Positions 34,666 through 44,221 are shown, counted from the first letter of the stretch. The stretch: DNA of 64,000 bases from Lactonifactor sp. BIOML-A5 (GCF_009677585.1 NZ_WKYV01000002.1:198213-262212); one strand, 5' to 3'. Notes: generated by a model from the sequence alone, not told the origin. Translations and numbers: made by a program.

Positions 34666-36324
34666 ATGAAACATAAAAACAAAGAAATAAAAGTTATTTT
34701 TGCTTTCCTCGCCCTTATGTTTGCTGTCTTTCTGGCACTCCCCATGGTGCGCCTGCTGTTAAAATCTTTCTTGGGGGACAGCGGATTTTCACTGGAAAGC
34801 TACCTCTCTTTATTTGCATCCAGAGGATTCGGGAAAGCTTTGGGAAACAGCTTTCTTGTGGCTTCTGTCAGCGCCCTGACTACCACAGCCATTGCCTTCC
34901 TTTTGGCCTACACCATTCATTACACCAACGTATCAGGACGGGCGAAATCCCTGATACGGGGAGCTGCGCTGCTTCCCATGCTTCTTCCAACCATAACCTA
35001 CGGATTTTCCATAATTTATTCCTTTGGAAAACAGGGACTTCTCACCCGTTTGTTTGGACGGCAGCTCTTTGATATCTATGGTTTTAACGGGCTGCTGCTG
35101 GGGTATGTGATCTATACACTGCCCATCTCCTTTCTGCTGATAAACAACACCATGGGGTATATCGATAAAAAATACATGATCGTTTCCCGTATTATGGGGG
35201 ATAACGGGCTTTCTGCCTTTATGATGACCATTATCCGCCCTCTTTTGGGAACGCTGGCAGCTTCCTTTATCCAGTCCTTTTTTCTGTGCTTCACCGACTT
35301 CGGGATTCCCGCTTCCGTGGGAGGAAAGTTTCAGGTCATTGCCGGCGTACTGTACAACGAAATGCTGGGGAGTGTGCCTGACTTTAATAACGGGGCAGTT
35401 GTCGCCATGGTGATGCTGATTCCCTCTGTGGCCAGCATTTTAGTACTGCAGTATCTGGAACGGTATAATGTACGATACAGTAAGATTTCGGTCATAGAAC
35501 TACATAAAAACAAGGCCAGGGATTGGGTGTGCGGCATCCTCAGCACTCTGATTATAACCGGAGTCCTGTCAGTCTTTGCTGTTATCTTTGTGGTTCCCTT
35601 TGTCTCAGAATGGCCTTATGAAATACGTTTTACCTTAGAGCACGTGACCGCTGTATTTGCAGACGACGCCCTGTTCGGTGTATGTAAAAACTCCCTGTTT
35701 ACCGCTATTGTCACGGCCGTTTTCGGTACTCTGGCTGCCTACGGCGCCGCTCTGGTCACTGCCAGAAGCACCGTAAATAAGAAGCTTAAGAATATTATTG
35801 AGGGGATTGCTCTTATCACCAACACCATCCCCGGCATGGTAATCGGTCTGGCCTTTCTGTTTAGCTTCTCCGGAACTGCTGTTCAGAACACATTTTTCAT
35901 TATCATTGCATGCAACGTTATTCACTTTTTCTCTACCCCCTATCTGATGATGAAAAATTCTCTCGCCAAGATGAATGCTTCCTGGGAAACAACGGCTATG
36001 CTTATGGGGGACAACTGGGTAAAGACGATTCTCCGGGTAGTCACTCCCAACGCGGTGTCCACCATCCTGGAGGTATTCAGTTACTACTTCGTAAATGCAA
36101 TGGTAACCATCAGTGCAGTCATCTTTATCGCAGGGGCCAGGACTATGGTGATTACAACAAAGATTAAAGAATTACAGTACTACAATAAATATAATGAAAT
36201 CTTTGTGCTGTCTCTACTGATCCTCTTTACCAACCTGGCCGCAAAGTCTCTGTTTCAGTATCTGGCCAACCGGAAAGAAAAAACTGCTGGGTCAAAATCC
36301 AGAACAGTGAAAATAGCACAGTGA
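34666..36324 (+). CDS. 2-aminoethylphosphonate ABC importer permease, two domains fused
   Basis: A 552-residue FbpB-like permease in which two binding-protein-dependent permease domains are joined (about residues 1-275 and 290-552). Each half carries an EAA-like loop; ASWETTAMLMGDNWVKTILRVVTP is the second. About 12 membrane helices. It partners the ATPase 16 bases upstream and the lipoprotein downstream. Confidence 0.88.
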   Translation: MKHKNKEIKVIFAFLALMFAVFLALPMVRLLLKSFLGDSGFSLESYLSLFASRGFGKALGNSFLVASVSALTTTAIAFLLAYTIHYTNVSGRAKSLIRGAALLPMLLPTITYGFSIIYSFGKQGLLTRLFGRQLFDIYGFNGLLLGYVIYTLPISFLLINNTMGYIDKKYMIVSRIMGDNGLSAFMMTIIRPLLGTLAASFIQSFFLCFTDFGIPASVGGKFQVIAGVLYNEMLGSVPDFNNGAVVAMVMLIPSVASILVLQYLERYNVRYSKISVIELHKNKARDWVCGILSTLIITGVLSVFAVIFVVPFVSEWPYEIRFTLEHVTAVFADDALFGVCKNSLFTAIVTAVFGTLAAYGAALVTARSTVNKKLKNIIEGIALITNTIPGMVIGLAFLFSFSGTAVQNTFFIIIACNVIHFFSTPYLMMKNSLAKMNASWETTAMLMGDNWVKTILRVVTPNAVSTILEVFSYYFVNAMVTISAVIFIAGARTMVITTKIKELQYYNKYNEIFVLSLLILFTNLAAKSLFQYLANRKEKTAGSKSRTVKIAQ

Positions 36325-36384
36325 TTTTTAATAATTATGAAAATGATTTATTGACACTGAGAAGTAAAAGGAGGAGAATACATT

Positions 36385-37380
36385 ATGAAAAACACAAAAA
36401 AATTACTATTGTTAGGTTTAGCGGCATCTCTGGGAATCAGCACAATACTAGGCGGATGCAGTGGCAGTTCAGATAAAGATAAGATTGTAATCTACTCCAA
36501 TGCTGATGATGAAGCGATCACTGCCATGAAGCATGCGTTGGATAACAACGGATTTAAGGATCAGTACATACTGCAGTCCTTCGGGACTTCTGAGCTGGGA
36601 GGCAAGCTTCTGGCTGAGGGCTCCAATATTGAGGCTGACCTGGTTACTATGAGCACCTTCTATTTAGAAAGTGCCCAGGAGCAGAATAAGATGTTCAAAG
36701 ACCTGGATTTTGATGTTCAAACGTTAGACACGTATCCTTCTTACTGCGCTCCCATTACTGCACAGGAGGGTGCTGTCATTATCAATACGGAAATGATGAA
36801 AGACAATAATCTGCCTGCCCCGGCCTCTATAAAGGACCTGGCCAATCCGGAATATAAAGATATGGTTTCTGTCACAGATATCAATTCTTCCTCCACAGCA
36901 TGGCTTCTGATTCAGGCCCTGGTATCTGAGTACGGAGAAGACGGAGCCAAAGATATACTGAAGGGGATCTATAAGAACGCAGGGGATCACATCGAAGACT
37001 CCGGTTCCGCACCCCTGAAAAAAGTCAGAGCCGGAGAAACCGCCATCGGTTTCGGACTGCGCCATCAGGCGGCAGCCGACAAGGAGTCCGGACTGCCTGT
37101 GGATTATATAGATCCGGCAGAGGGGAACTTCTCTCTGACCGAGTCAGCTGCGGTTTTAGACAAAGGAGCAGACAGCAAAGAGACTGCCATGGATATGGCA
37201 GAGTGCATCATTAGAAATGCAAGAGAAGAGCTGCTGACTGCCTACCCCATCCCTCTCTACGAGGGAGAAACCGATGGTGCTGCAGACAAATCCGGCAATC
37301 CCAAGGTTTTCAGTGAACCATTAACCGTAGAGCTGCTTAAGCACCATCAGGAGCTTTCTGACAGCTGCAAACCAGAATAA
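36385..37380 (+). CDS. 2-aminoethylphosphonate-binding lipoprotein
   Basis: A 331-residue type II solute-binding protein with signal peptide and lipobox LGGC at residues 22-25. It opens with KIVIYSNADDEAI, the usual first strand of iron/phosphonate-type binding proteins, and has ADLVTMSTFYLES near the hinge. Its operon position before phnW and phnX points to 2-aminoethylphosphonate capture. AGGAGGAG before the ATG is strong, consistent with high expression. Confidence 0.87.
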   Translation: MKNTKKLLLLGLAASLGISTILGGCSGSSDKDKIVIYSNADDEAITAMKHALDNNGFKDQYILQSFGTSELGGKLLAEGSNIEADLVTMSTFYLESAQEQNKMFKDLDFDVQTLDTYPSYCAPITAQEGAVIINTEMMKDNNLPAPASIKDLANPEYKDMVSVTDINSSSTAWLLIQALVSEYGEDGAKDILKGIYKNAGDHIEDSGSAPLKKVRAGETAIGFGLRHQAAADKESGLPVDYIDPAEGNFSLTESAAVLDKGADSKETAMDMAECIIRNAREELLTAYPIPLYEGETDGAADKSGNPKVFSEPLTVELLKHHQELSDSCKPE

Positions 37381-37438
37381 AGGATAACTCCTCCGGGAAA
37401 CCGGAGCTGGAAAAATATATGTTACAGGAGAAGACAAA

Positions 37439-38536
37439 ATGAAAAACTACAAATTACTCACACCCGGTCCTCTGACCACAACAGAAACTGTGAAAAAGGA
37501 GATGCTGTTTGACCACTGCACCTGGGATGATGACTACAAACAAATTACCCAAAGTATCCGCAGACAGCTCCTCTCCCTGGCCCATGTATCCGGGGAGGAC
37601 TACACTGTAGTGCTCATGCAGGGCAGCGGCACCTTCGGCGTTGAATCCGTGCTCACCAGCGTGACCGGTGACCATGACCGCCTTTTAATCGCGGCAAACG
37701 GGGCATACGGGGAACGTATGGCTGATATTGCAGCCCATGCCGGGATCCCCTTCCTTCTATACAGCCAATCCTACGATAAAGTTCCGGATCCGGAGGAGAT
37801 CGGGGTGCTGCTGGAACAGAACCCGGATATTACCCACGTGGCCATGGTGCACAGCGAAACCACTTCTGGAATTCTCAATGATATTGCCTCTGTAGCAAAG
37901 GTAGTAAAGGGTGCGGGGAAAACTTTTATCGTGGACGCCATGAGCAGCTTCGGAGGCGTGGACATTCCGGTAGGAGATCTGGGTATTGATTTTCTGGTAA
38001 GCAGCGCAAACAAATGTATTCAGGGTGTTCCGGGATTTTCTTTTATTATCTGTAACCGGGAAAAGTTAATAGAAAGCAAAGGTAAGGCAAGAAGTCTTTC
38101 TCTGGATCTCTATGACCAGTGGGAGACTATGGAAAAGGACGGCAAGTGGAGGTTCACATCTCCCACCCATGTGGTTCTGGCATTCTCTCAGGCGCTGAAG
38201 GAGCTGGAACAGGAGGGGGGAATACCAGCCCGCAGCAGACGGTATGAAGAGAATAATCATCTGCTGATTCAGAGAATGAAGCAGCTTGGGATCGAGCCCT
38301 ATATCGGGAACGGCCATCAGGGCCCTATCATTACCACCTTCTTTTATCCGGAGAATCACAGCTTCTCCTTCCAGGAAATGTATCAGTACATAAAAGACCG
38401 TGGTTACGCCATCTATCCCGGGAAAGTAACAGAAGCGGAAACCTTCCGTATCGGGAATATTGGCGAGATCTATAAAGAAGACATTAACCGTCTATGCGAT
38501 ATTCTGGAATCATTTTTGAAGGAGAAAGGCTTATGA
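37439..38536 (+). CDS. phnW: 2-aminoethylphosphonate--pyruvate transaminase
   Basis: A 365-residue PLP enzyme that converts 2-aminoethylphosphonate and pyruvate to phosphonoacetaldehyde and alanine. Family blocks seen: LLTPGPLTTTETVKKEMLFDHCTWD at the N-terminus (read as two parts), VLMQGSGTFGVE, FIVDAMSSFGGVDIP and the PLP lysine in SSANKCIQGVPGF. Length is normal for PhnW. Its stop overlaps the phnX start by four bases (ATGA). Confidence 0.95.
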   Translation: MKNYKLLTPGPLTTTETVKKEMLFDHCTWDDDYKQITQSIRRQLLSLAHVSGEDYTVVLMQGSGTFGVESVLTSVTGDHDRLLIAANGAYGERMADIAAHAGIPFLLYSQSYDKVPDPEEIGVLLEQNPDITHVAMVHSETTSGILNDIASVAKVVKGAGKTFIVDAMSSFGGVDIPVGDLGIDFLVSSANKCIQGVPGFSFIICNREKLIESKGKARSLSLDLYDQWETMEKDGKWRFTSPTHVVLAFSQALKELEQEGGIPARSRRYEENNHLLIQRMKQLGIEPYIGNGHQGPIITTFFYPENHSFSFQEMYQYIKDRGYAIYPGKVTEAETFRIGNIGEIYKEDINRLCDILESFLKEKGL

Positions 38537-39315
38537 AGACGTGTGAATTGGTAATTTTTGACTGGGCAGGAACCACCGTAGACTATGGGTGTTTTGCACC
38601 GGTTCAGGCATTTGTAGAGGTATTTAAGCATTTCGGGATTGACCCCACTATGGAAGAAGTGAGAAAACCTATGGGAATGCTGAAGCGGGACCATATAAAA
38701 ACCATGCTTGCCATGCCCAGAATCCAGGAGCTGTGGCTTCAAAAAAATGGGACGGCTTCTGGGGAATCGGACATCGATGAAATGTACGGACTTTTTGAGG
38801 AAAAACTTATGAGTATTCTCTCAGATTTTTCTTCCCCAAAACCCTATGTCTTAGAAACAGTTGCAAAGCTCAGGGAGATGGGAATTTCTATTGGTTCAAC
38901 CACAGGTTATACCGATGAAATGATGTCCATTGTGACAAAGAAAGCTGCCCAACTCGGGTACGCGCCGGACGCCTGGTTCAGCCCAAACTCTGTGAATAAT
39001 ATGGGACGACCCTACCCGTATATGATTTACCGCAACATGGAGCAGTTCCGGGTACACGCTGCCGATCGTGTGGTAAAGGTGGGGGATACTGTCTCTGATA
39101 TCAGAGAAGGTAAAAATGCAGGTGTATACACCATAGGGATCATTGAGGGAAGCTCTGAAATAGGGCTCACCCAGGAGGAATACCAAACACTTCCCCTCTC
39201 ACACCGGGCACCTTTGATACAGAAGGTGAAGGCCCGCTATCTTGAGGCAGGAGCTGACGCAGTGATTATGAATATGTCCGGGCTGATTCCTCTGCTGGAG
39301 TCAATTTCTGAGTAA
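38533..39315 (+). CDS. phnX: Phosphonoacetaldehyde hydrolase (phosphonatase)
   Basis: A 260-residue HAD-superfamily enzyme that splits phosphonoacetaldehyde into acetaldehyde and phosphate. Nucleophile motif FDWAGTTVDYG near the N-terminus, the Schiff-base lysine in MGMLKRDHIK, motif II GSTTGYT and the acidic KVGDTVSDIREGKNAG. GGAG precedes ATG 38533. With PhnW it completes the two-step pathway and closes the operon. Confidence 0.95.
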   Translation: MKTCELVIFDWAGTTVDYGCFAPVQAFVEVFKHFGIDPTMEEVRKPMGMLKRDHIKTMLAMPRIQELWLQKNGTASGESDIDEMYGLFEEKLMSILSDFSSPKPYVLETVAKLREMGISIGSTTGYTDEMMSIVTKKAAQLGYAPDAWFSPNSVNNMGRPYPYMIYRNMEQFRVHAADRVVKVGDTVSDIREGKNAGVYTIGIIEGSSEIGLTQEEYQTLPLSHRAPLIQKVKARYLEAGADAVIMNMSGLIPLLESISE

Positions 39316-39332
39316 AAGCCGGTACATGTCTG

Positions 39333-39362
39333 CAGGGACAGGGATGCAAATCCCTGTCCCTG
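39333..39362 (+). terminator. Terminator of the aminoethylphosphonate operon
   Basis: A perfect 12-bp stem (39333-39344 with 39351-39362) with a six-base loop, followed by TTGCGTTTTC. It begins 18 bases after the phnX stop. Confidence 0.8.
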
Positions 39363-39442
39363 TTGCGTTTTCTACCTATTATGTGCTAAAGTTATAAGAG
39401 CAGCAGATTAAGCACTGCACCTAAGGGAAAGGAACTTGGTTT

Positions 39443-41452
39443 ATGATTAGAAAATTTCAGGATGTTAGTATGATACAAAGCGTGCTCCATGAGGCTATGA
39501 CAGGCCTTTGGATTATAGAGCTGGAAAATGATCTGCCGCCCCGCATGTATGCGGATCCCACGATGCTGGAGCTTTTAGGCCTGGAAGAGGAACCCTCTCC
39601 GGAAGAATGCTACTGCGCATGGTATGATAATATCTCAGAGGACTACAGAGCCATTGTGGAGCAGGGAGTAAACGAAATCCTGCTTAAGGGAAGGGCTGAG
39701 GTTCAGTATTGCTGGAAGCATCCACTTCTGGGTGAGATATTTGTCCGATGCGGAGGTGTCCCGGACCACACCTTCAAAAATGGTGTCTGCCTCCAGGGAT
39801 ATCACCAGAATATTACGGATACCGTTATGCTGAGAAAAGAAAAGGAACAGCTGGAGGAACTGAATCAGGAAATTATCGGCTCCCTTTACGACTTGTTCTT
39901 TGCTACCTACCGTATGGATTTAAACACCTGGAAGATTCAGACCATCCAGTCCACAGAATGTACGCAGCATCTGCGGGCGGAAAATATTCATTATTCCGAA
40001 TTTTTACAGTGGGTACTGCCGTTTATCCATCCGGACGACCGGGATGCTGCAGAAAAAGATTTTTCCCTCTTACACTTTCAGAAGCTGATCCATGATGGAC
40101 TGGACCGCTTCACCGGAGAGTACAGGGCCAGGTTCAAAGAAGAGTACCGCTTCATCTCCTGTACGGTCTATTTTGGAAAAGGAGTGCCTGCTCCGACCTG
40201 GGCGATCCTGGCACTTCAGGATATCCACGAGCAAAAACTCCGGGAGGCTGACAGCCGAAAAGCCCTGACGGACGCCTATGAGATAGCACAAAAGGCCAAT
40301 AATGCCAAGAATGATTTCCTGTCCAAAATGTCCCATGATATCCGCACCCCCATCAATGCCATAGTCGGCATGACTACTCTGGCAAATCTGAGAGCAGACG
40401 ACAGTACCTATGTGAGAGAATGCCTTGACAAAATAGCTGTATCCAGTGAGCTGCTTCTCTCTCTGGTCAACGAAGTCCTGGATATGAGCCGGATTGAGAG
40501 CGGACATTTTGAACTTTCAGCAGAACCCCTGCACCTTCCCGGTCTTGTAGATTCCGTACTCTCTGTGGTCCGGCCTGCCATAGATGAAAAAATGCAGCAT
40601 CTGAGCGTAATATACAAGGACATTGCTCACCCGGAAGTCCTGGGCGACCGTCTCCGGCTTCAGCAGATTTTACTGAATATCCTGACAAATGCCAATAAAT
40701 ATACACCGGAAGGCGGGTCTGTAACCGTCTGTCTCACGGAACGGCCTACCGCCTCCACGCAGTTTGCAGGCTTCTGCATTTCTGTCAGAGACACCGGAAT
40801 CGGCATGTCTGAGGACTTTCTCCCCCATCTGTTTGAGCCTTTTGCCCGGGAGTCAGACTCCAGAACCAGCAAGAACCCCGGTACCGGACTGGGAATGGCA
40901 ATTACCAAAAGTCTCCTGGAGATGATGAGCGGCTCTATAGAGGTGGAAAGCTGTCCCTCAAAGGGGAGCTGTTTTACCATTACCTTTGATCTTTTATTGC
41001 CAAGTAAGCGCAAGAACACTTCCTCCTGCGAGAACGGTCCGGAAGAGCCCCCGGATATCAGTGAACTGCATCTGGATGGGCACCGCATATTGCTGGCAGA
41101 AGATAATGAACTGAATATGGAGATTGCCAAAGAGCTTCTGGAATTATCGGGAGCTGCGGTGGAAACGGCCTGTAACGGTGAACAAGCTTTTACTATGTTT
41201 CTGAATTCTCCCTCACAATATTACGATATTATTTTTATGGACATCCAAATGCCTGTGATGAATGGTTATGAGTCCTCCAAAGCCATACGCAGCCTGTCAC
41301 GGCCGGATGCCGGGCAGATACCTATCATAGCCCTGACTGCCAATGCCTTTATTGACGACATTATTCTGGCCCGAAATGCCGGTATGAATGAACATGTCAG
41401 CAAGCCGGTACAGCTGGAGCAGCTGGCCAGAGTGCTCAACAGTTATCTTTAA
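39443..41452 (+). CDS. Hybrid sensor histidine kinase (PAS-like, HisKA, HATPase, receiver)
   Basis: A 669-residue soluble hybrid kinase without membrane helices. Two PAS-like sensing regions occupy about 1-270, HisKA with phospho-His in FLSKMSHDIRTPINAIVG near 295, HATPase with QQILLNILTNANKYTPEGG, RDTGIGMS and GTGLGMAI, and a C-terminal receiver (LAEDNELNMEIA, phospho-Asp in IIFMDIQMPVMNG, Lys in HVSKPVQ). No Hpt domain or output regulator is adjacent, so its phosphorelay partner is elsewhere. It has its own ribosome site (GGAAAGGAA). Confidence 0.9.
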   Translation: MIRKFQDVSMIQSVLHEAMTGLWIIELENDLPPRMYADPTMLELLGLEEEPSPEECYCAWYDNISEDYRAIVEQGVNEILLKGRAEVQYCWKHPLLGEIFVRCGGVPDHTFKNGVCLQGYHQNITDTVMLRKEKEQLEELNQEIIGSLYDLFFATYRMDLNTWKIQTIQSTECTQHLRAENIHYSEFLQWVLPFIHPDDRDAAEKDFSLLHFQKLIHDGLDRFTGEYRARFKEEYRFISCTVYFGKGVPAPTWAILALQDIHEQKLREADSRKALTDAYEIAQKANNAKNDFLSKMSHDIRTPINAIVGMTTLANLRADDSTYVRECLDKIAVSSELLLSLVNEVLDMSRIESGHFELSAEPLHLPGLVDSVLSVVRPAIDEKMQHLSVIYKDIAHPEVLGDRLRLQQILLNILTNANKYTPEGGSVTVCLTERPTASTQFAGFCISVRDTGIGMSEDFLPHLFEPFARESDSRTSKNPGTGLGMAITKSLLEMMSGSIEVESCPSKGSCFTITFDLLLPSKRKNTSSCENGPEEPPDISELHLDGHRILLAEDNELNMEIAKELLELSGAAVETACNGEQAFTMFLNSPSQYYDIIFMDIQMPVMNGYESSKAIRSLSRPDAGQIPIIALTANAFIDDIILARNAGMNEHVSKPVQLEQLARVLNSYL

Positions 41453-41462
41453 AGTCCCGGGA

Positions 41463-42095
41463 TTACCCTCCGGCGCCTGACCATCTGTCCTTTACCTTGC
41501 AGAACAATACCCCTACTGCAGTGCTGATCAGGGTAGCCACAATGGCCGGGCCTACGATTCCTGTAGGATTTACACTTCCGTACTGGCTGCGGTAGGCTAT
41601 GATATTGACCGGAATCAGCTGCAGGGATGAGATGTTGATAATTAAGAAGGTGCACATCTCATTGCTGGCAGTTCCCCTGGCTGCTGCCCTCACCCGCTTT
41701 TCCGGCCGGGGGGATTCTCTGCGTTCCTCCTCCAGTTTGGCGAGCTCATCCATGGCTTTGAGACCTGCAGGTGTAGCTGCCCAGCCCAGTCCCAGAAAGT
41801 TAGCTATCATGTTGGCGGAGATATACTCCATGCACTTGTGCCCCTCAGGAATTCTTGGAAATAGGAAACGTAAAACAGGACGCATTTTCCGGGTCATCCC
41901 GTCAATGAGTCCTGATTTTTTTGCAATTTCCATGATTCCCACCCACAGCGCCATAATTCCGGCCATGGTGATACACAGAGTAACCGCTTCCTTTGCAGAG
42001 GAAAGAGCGGCGTCCGTTACTTCGGCCATTCTCCCGGTCATCATGCCGTAGGTAATCCCAATAAGTATCATGGCTCCCCATAAAATATTTAACAT
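41463..42095 (-). CDS. spmA: Spore maturation protein A
   Basis: A 210-residue membrane protein of the nucleoside-recognition-domain family: MLNILWGAMILIGITYG at the start, LWVGIMEIAKKSGLIDG, NMIANFLGLGWAATPAGLKAM and SSLQLIPVNIIAYRSQYGS near the end. In Bacillus SpmA works with SpmB in spore-core dehydration. spmB is not next to it here, which is unusual. ATG 42095 follows AGGAG; the frame goes on to 42110. Convergent with the hybrid kinase gene 11 bases away. Confidence 0.88.
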   Translation of the reverse strand: MLNILWGAMILIGITYGMMTGRMAEVTDAALSSAKEAVTLCITMAGIMALWVGIMEIAKKSGLIDGMTRKMRPVLRFLFPRIPEGHKCMEYISANMIANFLGLGWAATPAGLKAMDELAKLEEERRESPRPEKRVRAAARGTASNEMCTFLIINISSLQLIPVNIIAYRSQYGSVNPTGIVGPAIVATLISTAVGVLFCKVKDRWSGAGG

Positions 42096-42153
42096 AGGCC
42101 TTCTCCTCATGTTTTTTATACTATATGAGGACAGGTAATGAATTATTCGTTAT

Positions 42154-42507
42154 TTATGAATTCAGGGCGTCCAGCCCCTCATCATCTGTACTGATACGTA
42201 TGACACGGCTTACATCATATACAAAAATCTTTCCCGCGCCGGTCTCACTGGTCTTCAGCACCTTTTTTGTCACATCTATGACCTCGTCTACCTTATCCCC
42301 GGGGACAATCACCTCTACCTTAATTTTTGGCAGAAGATCCACTTCCACTTTGTCATCGCTGTAATACCGAACAGTACCTCCCTGAAGGCCATTTCCGTCC
42401 ACTCTGGTTACCGTCATTCCTGAAAGCCCTACTTCCTTAAGCGCCCTTCTCAGATCCGTCAATTTCTCCGGATTAAATATTATCACTACATTACTGATCT
42501 GTCCCAT
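42154..42507 (-). CDS. PII-family nitrogen regulatory protein
   Basis: A 117-residue PII-like protein: NVVIIFNPEKLTDLRRALKEVGLSGMTVTRVDG at the N-terminus (two blocks), LLPKIKVEVIVPGDKVDEVID after the T-loop, and GAGKIFVYDVSRVIRISTDDEG, the nucleotide/effector site. The T-loop has YYSDDKVEV, so the uridylylated Tyr of enterobacterial GlnB is not at its usual place by eye. No amtB or gln gene is nearby. AAGGAGG precedes the ATG. It lies 21 bases after rsmI, so it may share that transcript. Confidence 0.87.
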   Translation of the reverse strand: MGQISNVVIIFNPEKLTDLRRALKEVGLSGMTVTRVDGNGLQGGTVRYYSDDKVEVDLLPKIKVEVIVPGDKVDEVIDVTKKVLKTSETGAGKIFVYDVSRVIRISTDDEGLDALNS

Positions 42508-42528
42508 GTGTTTCCTCCTTGCCTTTGG

Positions 42529-43374
42529 CTACTCACAATTTAACAGTTCCTGATAAATCTCTCTCTTGCTCACTCCCCGATCCTTGGCCACCAGCTTCAT
42601 CGCCTCCTTACGTGTATGCCCCCGGGTTTCATACAGTTCCATATGCTCTTTCAGAGGCATACGGCTCCATTCCTCCTGGGACTCCTGCTCCATCTCCCGG
42701 CGGCTTCTGCCCTCCAGAACAATAACACATTCGCCCCTGGGCTCCGTTGTATGGTAATACTCCACAGCTCCTTGCAGAGTCGCAGAGTATGCTGTTTCGT
42801 GCTTTTTCGTCAATTCCCGGCAGATAGTAACCTTCCGGTCCCCCACCGCCTCTAAAAGCTCCTCCAGGGTACGCACCAGTCTGTGGGGTGCCTCATACAG
42901 AATACACGTCCTTGTCTCCGTCTTCAGCTCCTCCAGCACAGCCTGCTTCTCCTTTTTATCCCCGGGAAGAAAAGCCTCAAAAGCAAATCTTCTGGTGCCA
43001 AGGCCAGAAAGGGTAAGCGCCGTAATACAGGCACAGGCCCCGGGCAGAGAAGTAACCTCTATTCCCGCCTCATAGCACATAGCCACCAGCTCCTCGCCCG
43101 GATCGGATATCCCCGGTGTTCCCGCGTCAGTAATCAAGGCCACATTAATCCCCTGCTCCATCTGGCTAATCAGGTAGCGGCCCTTGTCAATCTTATTATA
43201 TTCATGATAGCTTGTCATTGGGGTCTGAATCTCAAAATGATTCAACAGTTTTACACTGTTTCTGGTATCCTCCGCCGCTATCAAATCCACTTCCTTTAAA
43301 GTACGCAGGACCCGAAGCGTAATATCCTCCAGATTCCCTATTGGTGTGGCACATAGGTATAGCTTGCCTTTCAT
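42529..43374 (-). CDS. rsmI: 16S rRNA C1402 2'-O-methyltransferase
   Basis: A 281-residue SAM-dependent enzyme of the tetrapyrrole-methylase fold that 2'-O-methylates C1402 of 16S rRNA. Diagnostic stretches are LYLCATPIGNLEDITLRVL, AAEDTRNSVKLLNHF, LITDAGTPGISDPGEEL and PGACACITAL. AAGGAG eight bases before ATG 43374 sets the start; the open frame to 43515 crosses a dispersed repeat. Same position as in the Bacillus holB-yaaT-yabB-yabC cluster. Confidence 0.95.
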   Translation of the reverse strand: MKGKLYLCATPIGNLEDITLRVLRTLKEVDLIAAEDTRNSVKLLNHFEIQTPMTSYHEYNKIDKGRYLISQMEQGINVALITDAGTPGISDPGEELVAMCYEAGIEVTSLPGACACITALTLSGLGTRRFAFEAFLPGDKKEKQAVLEELKTETRTCILYEAPHRLVRTLEELLEAVGDRKVTICRELTKKHETAYSATLQGAVEYYHTTEPRGECVIVLEGRSRREMEQESQEEWSRMPLKEHMELYETRGHTRKEAMKLVAKDRGVSKREIYQELLNCE

Positions 43375-43391
43375 AAATACTCTCCTTAAAA

Positions 43392-43465
43392 GGGACAGGG
43401 CAGTTCCATTTTGGGACACCCCTTCCCCATTCTGGGACGTGTTCTTTTTAAAAAGAACACGTCCC
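43392..43465 (+). repeat. 74-nt GGGAC dispersed repeat, copy B, overlapping the trmN6 stop
   Basis: GGGAC at 43392, 43413 and 43434 (21-base steps); the palindrome 43433-43466 is perfect over 34 bases. Its right arm contains the last five sense codons and the TAA (43448) of the trmN6-like gene on the minus strand. Confidence 0.88.
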
Positions 43466-44197
43466 ACTTTCATAAATTTCCATCGTTTGCCTGGTATACA
43501 CCCCCGGCTTTTCATAAATAATCAGAGGCGGCTCCACCTTTATCCTGGAATTCCCCCTCAACACCCCTTCTATCAGCACCAGATTGGGTTCCTTGTCCAG
43601 ATATGGATGCACCAGCTGCATCCGCTTGGGCTCAAGGTGGTATTTCATCATTGTACCCATTATCTCAGCCAGCCGGAACGGGCGGTGTACCATATAGAAT
43701 CTGCCTTTGCTTTTCAGCATTTTAGCTGCCTGTCCAACCACATCCTCCAGGGTACAGAGCATTTCATGTCTGGCAATGGTCTTGGCCGTATTAGCATTCT
43801 GCAGTCCATGGGAGTGGATCATATACGGGGGATTACTGGTCACTACATCAAAAGAGGCCGCCCCAAATATGGTCGCGGCCTCTTTGATATCTCCGGTAAC
43901 AATAGAAATTGTGTCCTCCAAATGGTTGTACGCCACGCTTCGCCGCGCCAGTCGGGCGCTCTCCTCCTGAATCTCCAGTCCGGTATAATGGGCTCCCTGG
44001 GTGTGGGCCTTTAGCAATATGGGTATAATCCCATTGCCGCAGCCCAGATCCAGCGCCTTTTCCCCCTGCCTCACCTTTGCAAACCAGGAAAGCAGTACCG
44101 CATCAATACCGAAACAGAATCTTCCGGGGTCCTGTATGATTTTGTAACCATTTTGAAGGTCATCTAAACGTTCTCCATCTAATAACGCTGCTGTCAT
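43448..44197 (-). CDS. trmN6: tRNA1(Val) A37 N6-methyltransferase-like protein (YabB/YfiC)
   Basis: A 249-residue class I methyltransferase: FGIDAVLLSWFAKVRQGEKALDLGCGNGIIPILL is the SAM site (two adjacent blocks) and SNPPYMIHS is the N6-adenine catalytic motif. Length is normal. The last five residues (GTCSF) and the stop are encoded by the palindromic arm of a dispersed repeat, so the native C-terminus was replaced. It lies between ricT and rsmI as in Bacillus (yabB). Confidence 0.9.
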   Translation of the reverse strand: MTAALLDGERLDDLQNGYKIIQDPGRFCFGIDAVLLSWFAKVRQGEKALDLGCGNGIIPILLKAHTQGAHYTGLEIQEESARLARRSVAYNHLEDTISIVTGDIKEAATIFGAASFDVVTSNPPYMIHSHGLQNANTAKTIARHEMLCTLEDVVGQAAKMLKSKGRFYMVHRPFRLAEIMGTMMKYHLEPKRMQLVHPYLDKEPNLVLIEGVLRGNSRIKVEPPLIIYEKPGVYTRQTMEIYESGTCSF

Positions 44198-44221
44198 CCA
44201 GCTCGTTCCTTCCTGTCTGAT

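Noticed and set aside
43375..43515. Longer N-terminus of rsmI
   Set aside because: Same reason: it reads through repeat copy B and overlaps trmN6; AAGGAG and homology point to ATG 43374.
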